Source: Ascidiaceihabitans sp029251465 (GTDB lineage: Bacteria > Pseudomonadota > Alphaproteobacteria > Rhodobacterales > Rhodobacteraceae). From it: a DNA stretch of 64,000 nt. Numbering within the stretch: position 1 is the stretch's first letter; each line of letters begins with the position of its first letter. Positions 18,305 to 27,118 of this stretch are shown in pieces. Under the pieces are notes generated by a model. The model saw only the letters and a list, made by a program, of their open reading frames with translations, was not told where the DNA came from and did not search any database. The stretch lies in NCBI RefSeq assembly GCF_042932805.1, contig NZ_CP170633.1, positions 4,092,001 to 4,156,000 of the forward strand. The letters run 5' to 3'. A program made the position numbers and the translations under genes.

Positions 18305-18970
18305 ATGTTACCACCGCCTGAGACCCTGTATCCAGTGACATTGCCAGACGGGTCATCATACGCGGGAACGGTATTTCTGGCGAACGCCTTGCGCCATCCA
18401 AATATCCACGTCGGCGATTACACATATTTCAGCACGTTCGAGCCAGCGCAGGATCCGGCAGATTACGCAGCCCGCCTTGCGCCGTATCTGTTCGAAGGGG
18501 CCAAGGATTGCATTCGTATCGGCAAGTTTTGCCAAATTGCCCACGGCACCCGGATTATCACGACTGGGGCCAATCACGCGATGACTGGCTTTTCCACCTA
18601 TCCGTTTCCGATTTTTGAAGCGGACCGGATCGGTGCGTACAGCGAAAGTTTTCCCAAAGGGCGGGATGTCGTGATCGGGCATGATTGTTGGCTGTCTGAC
18701 AGCTGCACGATTTTGCCTGGCGCGCAGTTGGGGAATGGTGTGATCGTCGGTGCGGGGGCTGTCGTTGGCGGTGTGGTACCTGATTATGCCGTGGTGGTCG
18801 GGAACCCGGCAAAGGTGCTGCGAATGCGCTTTGATCCTGACACGATTGCCAACTTGAATGCACTGGCATGGTGGCATTGGCCACGTGAGGTTTTGACGCA
18901 GCACGAAGCCCTGATTGTCGGGCGTGATGTGCAGGCGTTGCTCGACGTTGGCAAATCCATTCACCCCTAA
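18305..18970 (+). CDS. CatB-type hexapeptide acetyltransferase
   Basis: A 221-residue acyltransferase of the left-handed beta-helix, xenobiotic (CatB/Vat-like) group. It shows IRIGKFCQIAHGTRI, the catalytic-histidine block TGANHAMTGFSTYPF, and hexapeptide repeats in VIGHDCWLSDSCTILPGAQLGNGVIVGAGAVVG, followed by the conserved VVGNPAKVLRMRF end. Relatives acetylate chloramphenicol or streptogramins, but most environmental members have other, unknown acceptors. A resistance role cannot be claimed from sequence. Confidence 0.87.
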   Translation: MLPPPETLYPVTLPDGSSYAGTVFLANALRHPNIHVGDYTYFSTFEPAQDPADYAARLAPYLFEGAKDCIRIGKFCQIAHGTRIITTGANHAMTGFSTYPFPIFEADRIGAYSESFPKGRDVVIGHDCWLSDSCTILPGAQLGNGVIVGAGAVVGGVVPDYAVVVGNPAKVLRMRFDPDTIANLNALAWWHWPREVLTQHEALIVGRDVQALLDVGKSIHP

Positions 18971-19131
18971 TTCTTGGACCAAACCGGACCACCCTGCGGT
19001 TTTTCTTTCGCCCATTTTGCTTTGCTGCGACTGCACGGTAAAGGTGAATTTTCTGTGAGAAATCAAAGCTGGCATTCTATGCTGCATATGCAAAATCCTT
19101 GTTCGGTATACGACGGTATTCCGCTAAGTCA

Positions 19132-19172
19132 TTAAAATTGCTTGATAAAATTGGAATCCTCTGCAATTTTAA
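19132..19172. repeat. 10-base inverted repeat upstream of the hydratase gene
   Basis: TTAAAATTGC at 19132-19141 and GCAATTTTAA at 19163-19172 are exact reverse complements around a 21-base spacer, 28 bases before the hydratase start. It could be an operator or an mRNA hairpin in the leader; no T-run follows. Confidence 0.55.
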
Positions 19173-19200
19173 AGTCCAGATGATTGCAGGAGCTGATGAT

Positions 19201-20049
19201 ATGGACCAAGTAAACCTATCCGCATGGGAAGGCCGCTCACAGACGCGCTCAGGGTGTGTTTCTCAGGCGCAGGCCGCTCAGCTTCATGCGACGCTGGGCA
19301 ATGCGCGCACACTGGCTCCGACTCAGTGCGAACCGCTGCCTGCCTTGTGGCATTGGTGCGCATTTCCGATGAGCACGCCTATGTCAGAGCTGTCCAAAGA
19401 CGGGCATCCGGGCCTTGGTGGGTTCTTGCCGCCTGTGCTTCTGGATCGTCGGATGTGGGCCGGTGGATCGCTGCGTTTTGGCGCACCGTTGCGTGTCGGC
19501 GAACTGCTAGAGGCGCGATCTTCCATTCGGTCTATTACCGAAAAATCGGGGGCCAGTGGGCCGATGGTTTTTGTCACGGTGGACCACGCGATCTACGGTG
19601 AAAAAGGTCTGGCAATCAGTGAACGCCAAGACATCGTGTATCTTGAAATCCCGCAGGAATTTTCGCCACCGCGCAAGCGTGACATGCCGCGTGATCCGGT
19701 TCTGAACCGGACAGTGGACATGCCGGAAACGCTGTTGTTTCGCTATTCTGCTCTGACCTTCAACGCGCATCGAATCCATTACGATCTGCCGTATGCGCAA
19801 GAGGTCGAGAATTATCCGGGGCTGGTGGTGCATGGCCCGTTGCAAGCGACGTTGCTGATGCAAGAAGCCGTTAAGCACCGTGGCCGCACGCCTGATCATT
19901 TTGATTTTCGCGGTGTGCATCCTGCCTTTGCAGGAGCGCCCTTGCAGATTGCGGCAACCGAAGAAGACGCAGGCGGTCTGTCGTTGGTGACCGGCACAGA
20001 CACGCACCAGTGCATGCAAGCCACCGCCATGTGGGAGGAAACCGTATGA
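19201..20049 (+). CDS. MaoC/FAS1-like acyl-CoA hydratase (mesaconyl-C4-CoA hydratase-like)
   Basis: A 282-residue hot-dog-fold hydratase with an N-terminal FAS1-like dehydratase half and a C-terminal MaoC-like half (FRYSALTFNAHRIHYDLPYA, where the histidines and adjacent residues form the hydratase motif, then VVHGPLQATLLMQ). The layout matches mesaconyl-C4-CoA or itaconyl-CoA type hydratases. The open frame runs back to 19099, but CAGGAG at 19186-19191 supports the ATG at 19201. It overlaps the CoA-transferase gene by four bases (ATGA), so the two act together, probably on a branched C4/C5 dicarboxyl-CoA. The exact substrate is inference. Confidence 0.78.
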   Translation: MDQVNLSAWEGRSQTRSGCVSQAQAAQLHATLGNARTLAPTQCEPLPALWHWCAFPMSTPMSELSKDGHPGLGGFLPPVLLDRRMWAGGSLRFGAPLRVGELLEARSSIRSITEKSGASGPMVFVTVDHAIYGEKGLAISERQDIVYLEIPQEFSPPRKRDMPRDPVLNRTVDMPETLLFRYSALTFNAHRIHYDLPYAQEVENYPGLVVHGPLQATLLMQEAVKHRGRTPDHFDFRGVHPAFAGAPLQIAATEEDAGGLSLVTGTDTHQCMQATAMWEETV

Positions 20050-21287
20050 GCGGACTGCTCAGCGGCATGCGCGTGGTTGAAGGATCGGCCTTTGTCGCCG
20101 TGCCTTTGGCGGGGATGACCCTGGCGCAAATGGGCGCAGAGGTGATCCGTTTTGATCGCATCGGTGGTGGCTTGGACTATGGGCGCTGGCCTGTCGCCCC
20201 ATCCGGTCAAAGCCTGTTTTGGGCGGGCATGAACAAAGGCAAGAAATCCATTGCTGTGGATATGAAAACCGAACGTGGGCGCGACCTGATCACCCAAGTG
20301 ATCACCGCACCGGGCGAGGAGGCAGGGCTGTTTCTAACCAACCTTCGGGTGCGCGGCTGGATGGATTACGAAACGCTGAGCCAACACCGCAAGGACTTGA
20401 TCCAAGTGACGTTAACGGGCGATCGCCATGGCCGCCCACAGGTCGACTACACGGTGAACCCAGCGTTGGGTATTCCGCACATCACTGGGGCCGAGGGCAG
20501 CGCCGATCCCGTCGCCAATGCCCTGCCTGCTTGGGATTTGGTTGCTGGAAACTTGTGTGTTTCGGCGCTGCTAGGCGCAGAACGGCACCGCTTGCGGCAT
20601 GGCGCGGGCCAAGATGTAGAACTTGCGCTCAAGGACGTTGCTGCGGCCACGTTGGGGCACCTGGGAATGATAGGGGATGCGTCGATCAACAGCGACGATC
20701 GCGGTAAATCAGGCAACGCGTTGTATGGCGCATACGGGCAGGATTTTGTGTGTGCGGACGGTCGCCGCGTCATGATCATCGGTCTTACGGATCGCCAATG
20801 GCGAGGCATTGTCAAAGTGACAGACACCAAAGATGCGATGGCGCGTCTGGCGCAAGAACACAACGTAAACCTGATGAACGAAGGCGTGCGCTGGCGCTTG
20901 CGTCACGACATCACAGCGATCCTCGAACCGTGGTTCGCTGCGCGCGCGGTTGCTGATTTCGCCGCTGATTTCGACACCGCGGGTTTGACGTGGTCAGAAT
21001 TTCGCACAACCCGCCAAGCATTGGCTGAGGATGCAGATCTAAGCACGGCCAACCCGATGTTTCGGGATGTTGTCCAACCGGGCCTTGGTACGTTTCCTGT
21101 CCCATCCTGCCCGATCCAGTTTTCTGCGTATGACCGTCAACCGCCCAAAGCTGCACCTGCATTGGGTTTGCACACAGAAGAAATCCTTGGCGATGTTGTC
21201 GGTTTGCCGGATGTGGAAATTGCGCAACTGTTTGACAGTGGTGTGGTGGAAAGCCCGGCGTGGTCGGCAAGACGCGGTGCTGCCTAA
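20046..21287 (+). CDS. Family III CoA-transferase (CaiB/BaiF)
   Basis: A 413-residue CoA-transferase of family III. The N-terminal motif is GMRVVEGSAFVAVPLAGMTLAQMGAEVIRFD split over the first 37 residues. Asp164 in LPAWDLVAG is where the family's catalytic aspartate falls. Members move CoA between carboxylic acids, for example mesaconyl-CoA C1-C4 transferase. The coupled upstream hydratase suggests a dicarboxylic substrate such as mesaconate, itaconate or citramalate. No citramalyl-CoA or malyl-CoA lyase gene is adjacent. The start at 20046 is set by the ATGA overlap. Confidence 0.85.
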   Translation: MSGLLSGMRVVEGSAFVAVPLAGMTLAQMGAEVIRFDRIGGGLDYGRWPVAPSGQSLFWAGMNKGKKSIAVDMKTERGRDLITQVITAPGEEAGLFLTNLRVRGWMDYETLSQHRKDLIQVTLTGDRHGRPQVDYTVNPALGIPHITGAEGSADPVANALPAWDLVAGNLCVSALLGAERHRLRHGAGQDVELALKDVAAATLGHLGMIGDASINSDDRGKSGNALYGAYGQDFVCADGRRVMIIGLTDRQWRGIVKVTDTKDAMARLAQEHNVNLMNEGVRWRLRHDITAILEPWFAARAVADFAADFDTAGLTWSEFRTTRQALAEDADLSTANPMFRDVVQPGLGTFPVPSCPIQFSAYDRQPPKAAPALGLHTEEILGDVVGLPDVEIAQLFDSGVVESPAWSARRGAA

Positions 21288-21304
21288 ACATGTGATTTTG
21301 TCTC

Positions 21305-21333
21305 TTGCAAACTGCCCGTTCGGCGCGTAGATC
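21305..21333 (+). promoter_or_regulatory. Putative promoter for tRNA-Trp
   Basis: TTGCAA at 21305-21310 and TAGATC at 21328-21333 are 17 bases apart, and the tRNA begins 12 bases after the -10 box, an ideal spacing for a tRNA promoter with a short leader. It overlaps the tail just after the CoA-transferase gene. Confidence 0.6.
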
Positions 21334-21344
21334 ACACCTCGCGT

Positions 21345-21420
21345 AGGGGTATAGCTCAGTTGGTAGAGCGACGGTCTCCAAAACCGTAGGCCCACAGTTC
21401 GAGTCTGTGTGCCCCTGCCA
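21345..21420 (+). tRNA. trnW: tRNA-Trp (CCA anticodon)
   Basis: A 76-base tRNA. The acceptor arms AGGGGTA and TGCCCCT pair, the D-arm is TAGCTCAGTTGGTAGAGC, the anticodon stem ACGGT/ACCGT encloses CTCCAAA with anticodon CCA at 21378-21380, and the T-arm contains GTTCGAGTC. The terminal CCA is encoded. A tRNA-Trp gene between tuf and secE is the ancestral bacterial order; here both neighbours are separated from it by inserted genes. Confidence 0.97.
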
Positions 21421-21490
21421 CGATTTCTGATCCGCCAATGTACCCCAGTGTACCAAGGTGTGATCGATCTGCCTGTCATTGACATCAACG

Positions 21491-21937
21491 CTATGCGACC
21501 GACAGACAGGCGCATTTCGCCCAGTGATTCAAGTTTTGGGATGTGCTGCCTTGCACCAATGCCCCGACACTGCCCAGACCGCGCCGCCCTGTGACAATCA
21601 AATCAGCGCCGCATTGCTCGGCGCAGGCGATGATCTGTTTTGCCGGATCACCGTCGCCCGTGTGGGTTTTGGTGATGTCGCGGCCGAACTCTTTGGCTAT
21701 TTCACGGCCAGAGTTCAAGACTTTTTCGCAGGCTTCCTGAACCTCTAGATGTGACGGCATCGTGGTCACCGCGTGGTAGCCCGCGACCGCACCCATCGCA
21801 AATGCAACCGTGTGCGGTTGGGGCGTGTGAACAAGGTACAGCTCTGAATCGTATTTCCCAGCCAGATCGCAGGCCAGGCGCAGCGCGTTTTCCGACAGTT
21901 CCGAACCATCAATGCCGACGACAATCTTTTTGAACAT
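21491..21937 (-). CDS. Universal stress protein (UspA family)
   Basis: A 148-residue UspA-domain protein. It starts MFKKIVVGIDGSELSENAL and has the C-terminal ATP-binding signature DLIVTGRRGLGSVGALVQGSTSQNL (G-2x-G-9x-G(S/T) pattern). Such proteins respond to starvation or oxidative stress. GGAAGGA lies upstream of the ATG at 21937, which is preferred over the open frame to 21952. It is convergent with the tRNA-Trp gene, and no terminator is evident in the 70-base gap. Confidence 0.92.
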   Translation of the reverse strand: MFKKIVVGIDGSELSENALRLACDLAGKYDSELYLVHTPQPHTVAFAMGAVAGYHAVTTMPSHLEVQEACEKVLNSGREIAKEFGRDITKTHTGDGDPAKQIIACAEQCGADLIVTGRRGLGSVGALVQGSTSQNLNHWAKCACLSVA

Positions 21938-22090
21938 TTGGTGTCCTTCCAAGGATTAGAAAAGACAAATGATACCGGGGCGCAGCGTTTCGGCCTTGAT
22001 TTGCATCAAGTTTCAATACCTCTGCGTTCGGTATTGCCAGCTGGCTGTTTACGTCTGACCCGCGATCGCTAGGGGGCGTATCCCAAAGCT

Positions 22091-23347
22091 CTAGCCGTCT
22101 GGCAGTTCCGGTGCGCGTCCGACACGTTCGGCCAGACGTGTCACGGTGAGCCCCTGAACGATGATTGAAAAGACGACGACGATGTAGGTCGAGGTCAGGA
22201 TCAGTGGCTTCCAGTCACCCTCGGGCAGCGACAAGGCCAGTGCGACGGAAATGCCGCCCTTCAAGCCGCCCCAGGTCATGATCGGGATCACGCCATCGCT
22301 GAAATCGCGGAACGGTTTCAGCATCAACACCGGCACGGACACGGCGACCAATCGGGCAAACAGCGCCAGTGCGATCGCCATGCAGCCGGTGACCAGCAAA
22401 TCGAAATCAAAGGCGACGGCAAACACCTCAAAGCCGATCATCAGGAACAGCACTGCGTTTAGAATTTCATCGACGAGTTTCCAGAAGGCTTCGACGTATT
22501 TGCGGGTTTCTTCGGACATGCCATGACGCGCGCCAATGTCGCCGATCAGCAGGCCTGCGCAGACCGCCATGATCGGGGCCGAGACGTGCAGGAACACGGC
22601 CAGCTCGTAGCCACCAAAGGCGAGCCCCAGCGTGATCAGCACCTCGAGCGAAAAGTCATCGATGCGGCGCATGACGCGGAAGGTCAGCCAGCCAAGGACG
22701 ATGCCCAAAATGGCACCACCGAGGGCTTCTTGGAAGAACAGCTTTGCGGCGTCACCCAAGCCCGCGGCGTGGTGATCGTCGCCCGTTGGAAAGGCGAGAC
22801 CGACAAGCACAAGGAACACCACGTAGCCGACGCCGTCGTTAAACAGGCTTTCGCCCGCGATCTTGGTTTCCAGCGATTTTTGCAAATCGGCCTGACGCAG
22901 CACGCCCAGAACGGCCACAGGATCGGTCGGGGAAATCAGCGCGCCAAAGACCAGCGCGATCATGATCGGCATGCCGGTTAGCCAATGAAACCCAAAGCCG
23001 ACGATGGTGGTCGATAACCCAACGCCGATCGTCGCCATCAGCAGAATGACCAGCCACGCCTTGCGCAGGTCAGACAATTTGACGTGCAAGGCACCGGCAA
23101 ACAGCAGCAGGCCCAACATGCCTTCTAGCAATGCTTCGGAAAATTCCAGTTCCAGCACCTGCGCGCGGATGTTTTCTTCGACCGTTAGGGCAGGGAACAG
23201 CGCGTCAGTGGCAATCACTGCAAAGGACGCAATCAGCGCGACCACGAGGATGCCGATGGCTGATGGCAGTTTGAGAAACAGGTAATTGATGGCGCCGAAC
23301 GCTCCGGCAAGAACGATCAAAAGCGACGCGATTTGAAGAAGTGACAT
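22091..23347 (-). CDS. Cation:proton antiporter, CPA1 family
   Basis: A 418-residue inner-membrane Na+(or K+)/H+ antiporter with about twelve hydrophobic segments. The CPA1 signatures are visible: LISPTDPVAVLGVLR with the ion-binding aspartate, and the following GESLFNDGVGYVVF. It maintains pH and sodium balance, which fits a marine organism. The ATG at 23347 (MSLLQIASLL) is preferred over the longer open frame to 23392. It sits 87 bases after the phosphate transporter gene on the same strand. Ion selectivity is not deducible. Confidence 0.92.
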   Translation of the reverse strand: MSLLQIASLLIVLAGAFGAINYLFLKLPSAIGILVVALIASFAVIATDALFPALTVEENIRAQVLELEFSEALLEGMLGLLLFAGALHVKLSDLRKAWLVILLMATIGVGLSTTIVGFGFHWLTGMPIMIALVFGALISPTDPVAVLGVLRQADLQKSLETKIAGESLFNDGVGYVVFLVLVGLAFPTGDDHHAAGLGDAAKLFFQEALGGAILGIVLGWLTFRVMRRIDDFSLEVLITLGLAFGGYELAVFLHVSAPIMAVCAGLLIGDIGARHGMSEETRKYVEAFWKLVDEILNAVLFLMIGFEVFAVAFDFDLLVTGCMAIALALFARLVAVSVPVLMLKPFRDFSDGVIPIMTWGGLKGGISVALALSLPEGDWKPLILTSTYIVVVFSIIVQGLTVTRLAERVGRAPELPDG

Positions 23348-23434
23348 GATGGTCCAGTCTGGATTTTTGTAATCCTTACCACCGTTTGTCATGCGCCGCC
23401 ATTGTGCAGCGCATGACCATTTTCGTTTGCGTAT

Positions 23435-24919
23435 CTAGCCGGAGATCAGGCTGATCACTGTAAAGATCGCCGCAGACAGCAGTGCGGCGGCAGGCACCGT
23501 GATGACCCAGGCCGCAATGATCGTCAGAAAGTGCGAGCGGCGCACCAGTTTGCGACGACGGCGTTCTTCGGTTGGTTGCTCTGGCAAGGTAGGCACATCA
23601 ATGCGCGCCTTTTTCATGCGGCGTGTTGCATCCCATTCGCGAAAGAACCCGACACCAAAGACGCCACCCACAGCAATGTGGGTCGAGCTGACAGGCAGGC
23701 CCAGCCAACTGGCGACAATCACGGTGATCGCGGCTGACAAGGCAACGCAATAGGCGCGCATCGGGTTCAGTTTGGTGATCTGGCTGCCGACCATGCGGAT
23801 CAGTTTTGGGCCAAACAGGAACAGACCGAACGAGATGCCAAGCGCGCCGATCACCATGACCCATAGCGGGATCGAAATAGCATGCGTGAAATCACCCGAT
23901 TGCGAGGCTTGGACGATGGCAGCAAGTGGTCCGACCGCGTTCGCCACATCGTTGGCCCCATGCGCAAAGCACAGCAATGCGGCCGAAACAACCAGTGGAA
24001 TTCCAAATAAAATCTTGAGCGATTTGTTGCGGTTCTCTAGCCCTTCGGATTGTTTCTTGATCACCGGGATCATGATGGCCCAGATCGCGATGCCAATGGC
24101 CGCACCGATCATCAGGGACGTCGTGATGTCGATCTTGATGATCTTCTTCAGGCCCTTCAAGGCGAGGTAGCTGGCGAATGCGCCAGCCATGATGCCGACT
24201 AGAACCGGCACCCATTTGCGGGCTGCAGCGATCTTGTCAGGCTGATAGATGATGCGGGCTTTGATGAACCACAAAAACGCGGCCGCCACGGCACCGCCCA
24301 ACACAGGCGAGATCACCCAGCTGGCTGCGATCTTGGTCATTGTCGGCCAGTTTACGGCCGCGAAGCCGGCAGCCGCGATGCCCGCGCCCATTACGCCCCC
24401 CACAACCGAGTGGGTCGTGGACACAGGTGCGCCGACCCACGTGGCAAGGTTCACCCAAAGGGCCGCTGACAAAAGTGCTGCGAGCATCGCCCAGATAAAC
24501 ACTTGGGCCGTTGGCAGGCTGTCTGGTGCGATGATGCCTTTGGCGATGGTTTTGACCACGTCGCCGCCGGCAATCAGTGCGCCAGCGCTTTCAAACACCA
24601 CGGCAATCGCGATCGCGCTGCCCATCGACAGTGCACCGGCCCCAACGGCGGGGCCCATGTTGTTGGCGACATCGTTGGCCCCGATGTTCAGCGCCATGTA
24701 GGCCCCGATCCCGGCGGCAACGATCACAACCAGCGTGTTGCTGGATTGCCCGAAAAACACCGCCGCCAAGAGGCTGGCCAGCACGATGAACACCAGCGAT
24801 ATACCCGGCCCAACCATGGGGCGCGCAGCATAGGCCGTTGCTATTTCCAGATTGGACAGGCGCCCAAGGTCACGGTCGAGCGTCTCTAGATTGCCCGCTT
24901 CGAAATCGTTATTGGACAT
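23435..24919 (-). CDS. Inorganic phosphate transporter (PiT family)
   Basis: A 494-residue low-affinity phosphate symporter. The two internally duplicated PiT signatures are clear: GANDVANNMGPAVGAGAL in the N-terminal half and GANDVANAVGPLAAIV in the C-terminal half, each with flanking membrane helices. VSTTHSVVGGVMGAG and VSSTHIAVGGVFGVG are the second repeat pair. A cytoplasmic N-terminal stretch of about 40 residues precedes the first helix. The run GGGGGGA before the ATG at 24919 serves as ribosome-binding site. No phoU gene is adjacent. Confidence 0.95.
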   Translation of the reverse strand: MSNNDFEAGNLETLDRDLGRLSNLEIATAYAARPMVGPGISLVFIVLASLLAAVFFGQSSNTLVVIVAAGIGAYMALNIGANDVANNMGPAVGAGALSMGSAIAIAVVFESAGALIAGGDVVKTIAKGIIAPDSLPTAQVFIWAMLAALLSAALWVNLATWVGAPVSTTHSVVGGVMGAGIAAAGFAAVNWPTMTKIAASWVISPVLGGAVAAAFLWFIKARIIYQPDKIAAARKWVPVLVGIMAGAFASYLALKGLKKIIKIDITTSLMIGAAIGIAIWAIMIPVIKKQSEGLENRNKSLKILFGIPLVVSAALLCFAHGANDVANAVGPLAAIVQASQSGDFTHAISIPLWVMVIGALGISFGLFLFGPKLIRMVGSQITKLNPMRAYCVALSAAITVIVASWLGLPVSSTHIAVGGVFGVGFFREWDATRRMKKARIDVPTLPEQPTEERRRRKLVRRSHFLTIIAAWVITVPAAALLSAAIFTVISLISG

Positions 24920-24981
24920 AGTCCCCCCCAAACGACAAATTCATTTGAATCGCGATTAGCAGACTTTTTCGAATGGCTCAA

Positions 24982-25875
24982 TTACCGCAAGTGCCGTGTT
25001 ATCATCTTCCAGTGAAACCGGCTGTAACCGTGCTCTGTGACCTTCAGGTGTGGCATAACCATCGCATGTAGGTCCTGAAGTCGATGAAACGGGACGGTCG
25101 GGCTGGCGTGATGTTCTGCGTGATAGGGCATGTTCCACGCCAGTTTACGAATGACGAAAGACGTGAATGTGGTCCGTGTGTTGGCAAACATGTCGGCCAC
25201 CAGTGGGCAGCGCCCATGCTCTGCCATCAGGTACAGACGCAGGAATGGCTGACCGAGCAGCATCGGAATGATCCAGATGTACAGCACCTGCCAAAACCCG
25301 CCCGATACACTGACCAGCGCAATCAAGGCATAAATTCCGATCAGAACCTGCGCCTCTTTGCGCACTGTTGCCAGCTTGGCGGTCGGGACGAAATCGTCGT
25401 CACAGTGCCCGCGCGCATTGTGCACCAAGGTTTTGAAATGGCTGGCATAGGTCGGCAGGCCTGAAACATGGGTGATGTACTGGCCCCATGTTTCGGGCTT
25501 TGGAAAGGCCAGTTCGGGGTCTTTGCCTTGAACCTGCGTGTAGCGGTGGTGTGCGAAGTGGAAATACCGAAACCAGTTGGACGGAAGCACCAGAACGCAC
25601 CCACAGACGGCACCGACAATGCGGTTCAACATCGGTGTTGCAAACGGCGTCAAATGGCAGGTTTCGTGCAACAAGGTGAACAAGAACACCAACAGAATGC
25701 CTTGGATCAACATCAAAACTGGCCACCCCGGAACTTGCCAGACAATCAACGTTCCAATCAGCGCAATCAGCCCCCAATGTGCGGCCAGATGCATCAACCC
25801 GATGACATCAGATTTGGCATTCAGATCATTGCGTAGCTCTGGCGTGAGCGATTTTAGAAAACTGCGGTGATCCAT
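24982..25875 (-). CDS. Fatty acid desaturase family membrane protein
   Basis: A 297-residue membrane di-iron enzyme. The three histidine clusters of the desaturase/hydroxylase superfamily are present: LLHETCH (about residues 90-95), HFAHHRYTQ, and YHAEHHASPTVPFH near the C-terminus. Hydrophobic segments lie between them. The spacing resembles the beta-carotene-hydroxylase-like or small acyl desaturase group. AAAGGA precedes the ATG. Whether it acts on acyl lipids or another lipid cannot be told. It is on the same strand as the two transporter genes but 62 bases upstream of the first. Confidence 0.85.
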   Translation of the reverse strand: MDHRSFLKSLTPELRNDLNAKSDVIGLMHLAAHWGLIALIGTLIVWQVPGWPVLMLIQGILLVFLFTLLHETCHLTPFATPMLNRIVGAVCGCVLVLPSNWFRYFHFAHHRYTQVQGKDPELAFPKPETWGQYITHVSGLPTYASHFKTLVHNARGHCDDDFVPTAKLATVRKEAQVLIGIYALIALVSVSGGFWQVLYIWIIPMLLGQPFLRLYLMAEHGRCPLVADMFANTRTTFTSFVIRKLAWNMPYHAEHHASPTVPFHRLQDLHAMVMPHLKVTEHGYSRFHWKMITRHLR

Positions 25876-26028
25876 ATTCGTCCTTTAGGGTCTCAAAATT
25901 CATACGTTAGAAATTTCGATGTTGCCACGGATTTGCCACAGTTCTGGCACGCGGTTGGCACATTTACGTGGGATTGTGTCGGTGAAAGGGCGCACGTCTG
26001 CTGTGCACCTTGTGTTTACGATTTATGA

Positions 26029-26640
26029 ATGAGTACTGCCATGAGCGCCCAAGCTGCCACCTTGGATGACGACAAAACGTTGTCCGCCATCCGCTCCGTT
26101 TTGACCGAACCTGCTGAGGTTGCGGCCCCAGTCCCCAAGATTGAACAGGAACCGCGGATCCGGTCCACAATTGACCCACTGCCAACGGCCGCAGTCGCGG
26201 CAGAAGCACCAGCCGATGCCAAGCTATCCTTGGTGGAACAGGTGCGCGGTATCGCGTTTCGTCCATCGCGCAAAATGGTGTTTTGGGGTGTCGTGGCGCT
26301 GCTGGTTATTTTGCGCCCGCATGTGTTTGTGATCGGCGCAATTGTCGCCCTGTTCATTATCGGCGGCGCATTCGCTGTGTTTGGCGGCGATGCGGTCTGG
26401 GGGGTTGCGATGCGCTGTTTTACGCGGTTCGCCAATATCGCCCCGACGCGGGCTGCGCGCCTTGCCAAACGTATGGACACGTTCGCCTTGCGCTGGGACG
26501 CGTTGTTGGACCGGTTCCCGGATGGATCCGTGGACGGGCTTTACTTGCCCGACTTTCAGGCACAGACCAAAGCCGATGAACATCACGCCGCGGTCATGTC
26601 CGAACGACTGGCGCGCATGCAATCCAGCGCTCGGGCCTAA
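26029..26640 (+). CDS. Hypothetical membrane protein
   Basis: A 203-residue protein of unknown function. The first 85 residues are hydrophilic and rich in Ala, Pro and Glu. A hydrophobic stretch, VFWGVVALLVILRPHVFVIGAIVALFIIGGAFAVFGG (residues about 83-120, given here in two overlapping helices), spans the membrane once or twice. The C-terminal 70 residues are basic and end in a region with LPDFQAQTKADEHH. The alternative start at 26041 has no better ribosome-binding site. It is 80 bases before secE. Confidence 0.65.
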   Translation: MSTAMSAQAATLDDDKTLSAIRSVLTEPAEVAAPVPKIEQEPRIRSTIDPLPTAAVAAEAPADAKLSLVEQVRGIAFRPSRKMVFWGVVALLVILRPHVFVIGAIVALFIIGGAFAVFGGDAVWGVAMRCFTRFANIAPTRAARLAKRMDTFALRWDALLDRFPDGSVDGLYLPDFQAQTKADEHHAAVMSERLARMQSSARA

Positions 26641-26720
26641 GCATCACGCGCAATGTGGCCTTGAATTTGCCTGAAACCACGGTTACATGGCCTTTCAACG
26701 CAGCGCGATAGGGCATCACC

Positions 26721-26918
26721 ATGGCAATCACCAATCCACTTCAGTTCATTCAGCAAGTTCGCTCTGAGGTGTCCAAAGTTGTTTGGCCGACACGCCGCGA
26801 AGTCGTGTTGACCACCGTCATGGTCTTTATCATGGCCGCGCTGACAGCGATCTTTTTCGCTACAGTCGATATTTTGATCCGCGGCGGGTTGCGCCAGGTT
26901 CTCGAAATCTTCGGCTAA
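26721..26918 (+). CDS. secE: Preprotein translocase subunit SecE
   Basis: SecE clamps SecY in the protein-export channel. This is the short, single-helix form of 65 residues, the common form outside enterobacteria. The conserved amphipathic part is QQVRSEVSKVVWPTRREV, followed by one membrane helix (MVFIMAALTAIFFATVDIL) and GGLRQVLEIFG. It precedes nusG as in most bacteria, but a 200-base gap with a palindrome lies between them. Confidence 0.95.
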   Translation: MAITNPLQFIQQVRSEVSKVVWPTRREVVLTTVMVFIMAALTAIFFATVDILIRGGLRQVLEIFG

Positions 26919-27037
26919 ACCCCTCCGTTATTACGCTAAGGGCCTTGAACCGAAACGGTTTGGCGGGTAAATGGCGGCTCTACCCAGTGTGAAGGCGTGC
27001 GTCGATTCGAGATGTGCGCAGTGGTTCATATGGGGAT

Positions 27038-27057
27038 CCCACGGTGATCACCGTGGG
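27038..27057. repeat. Perfect 20-base palindrome between secE and nusG
   Basis: CCCACGGTGATCACCGTGGG is self-complementary along its whole length. It lies 61 bases before nusG. No T-run follows, so it is not a terminator; it could be a dimeric-protein operator or a leader hairpin. Confidence 0.75.
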
Positions 27058-27118
27058 GAAATTTTGAATTCGGTTGCGGGCGTTTGCCACGTGACCCGCA
27101 GACAAGGGCAGACAGCAC

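Noticed and set aside
18305..18970. An antibiotic-resistance acetyltransferase
   Set aside because: CatB-type hexapeptide enzymes are common in environmental bacteria with unknown acceptors, and there is no mobile or resistance context here.
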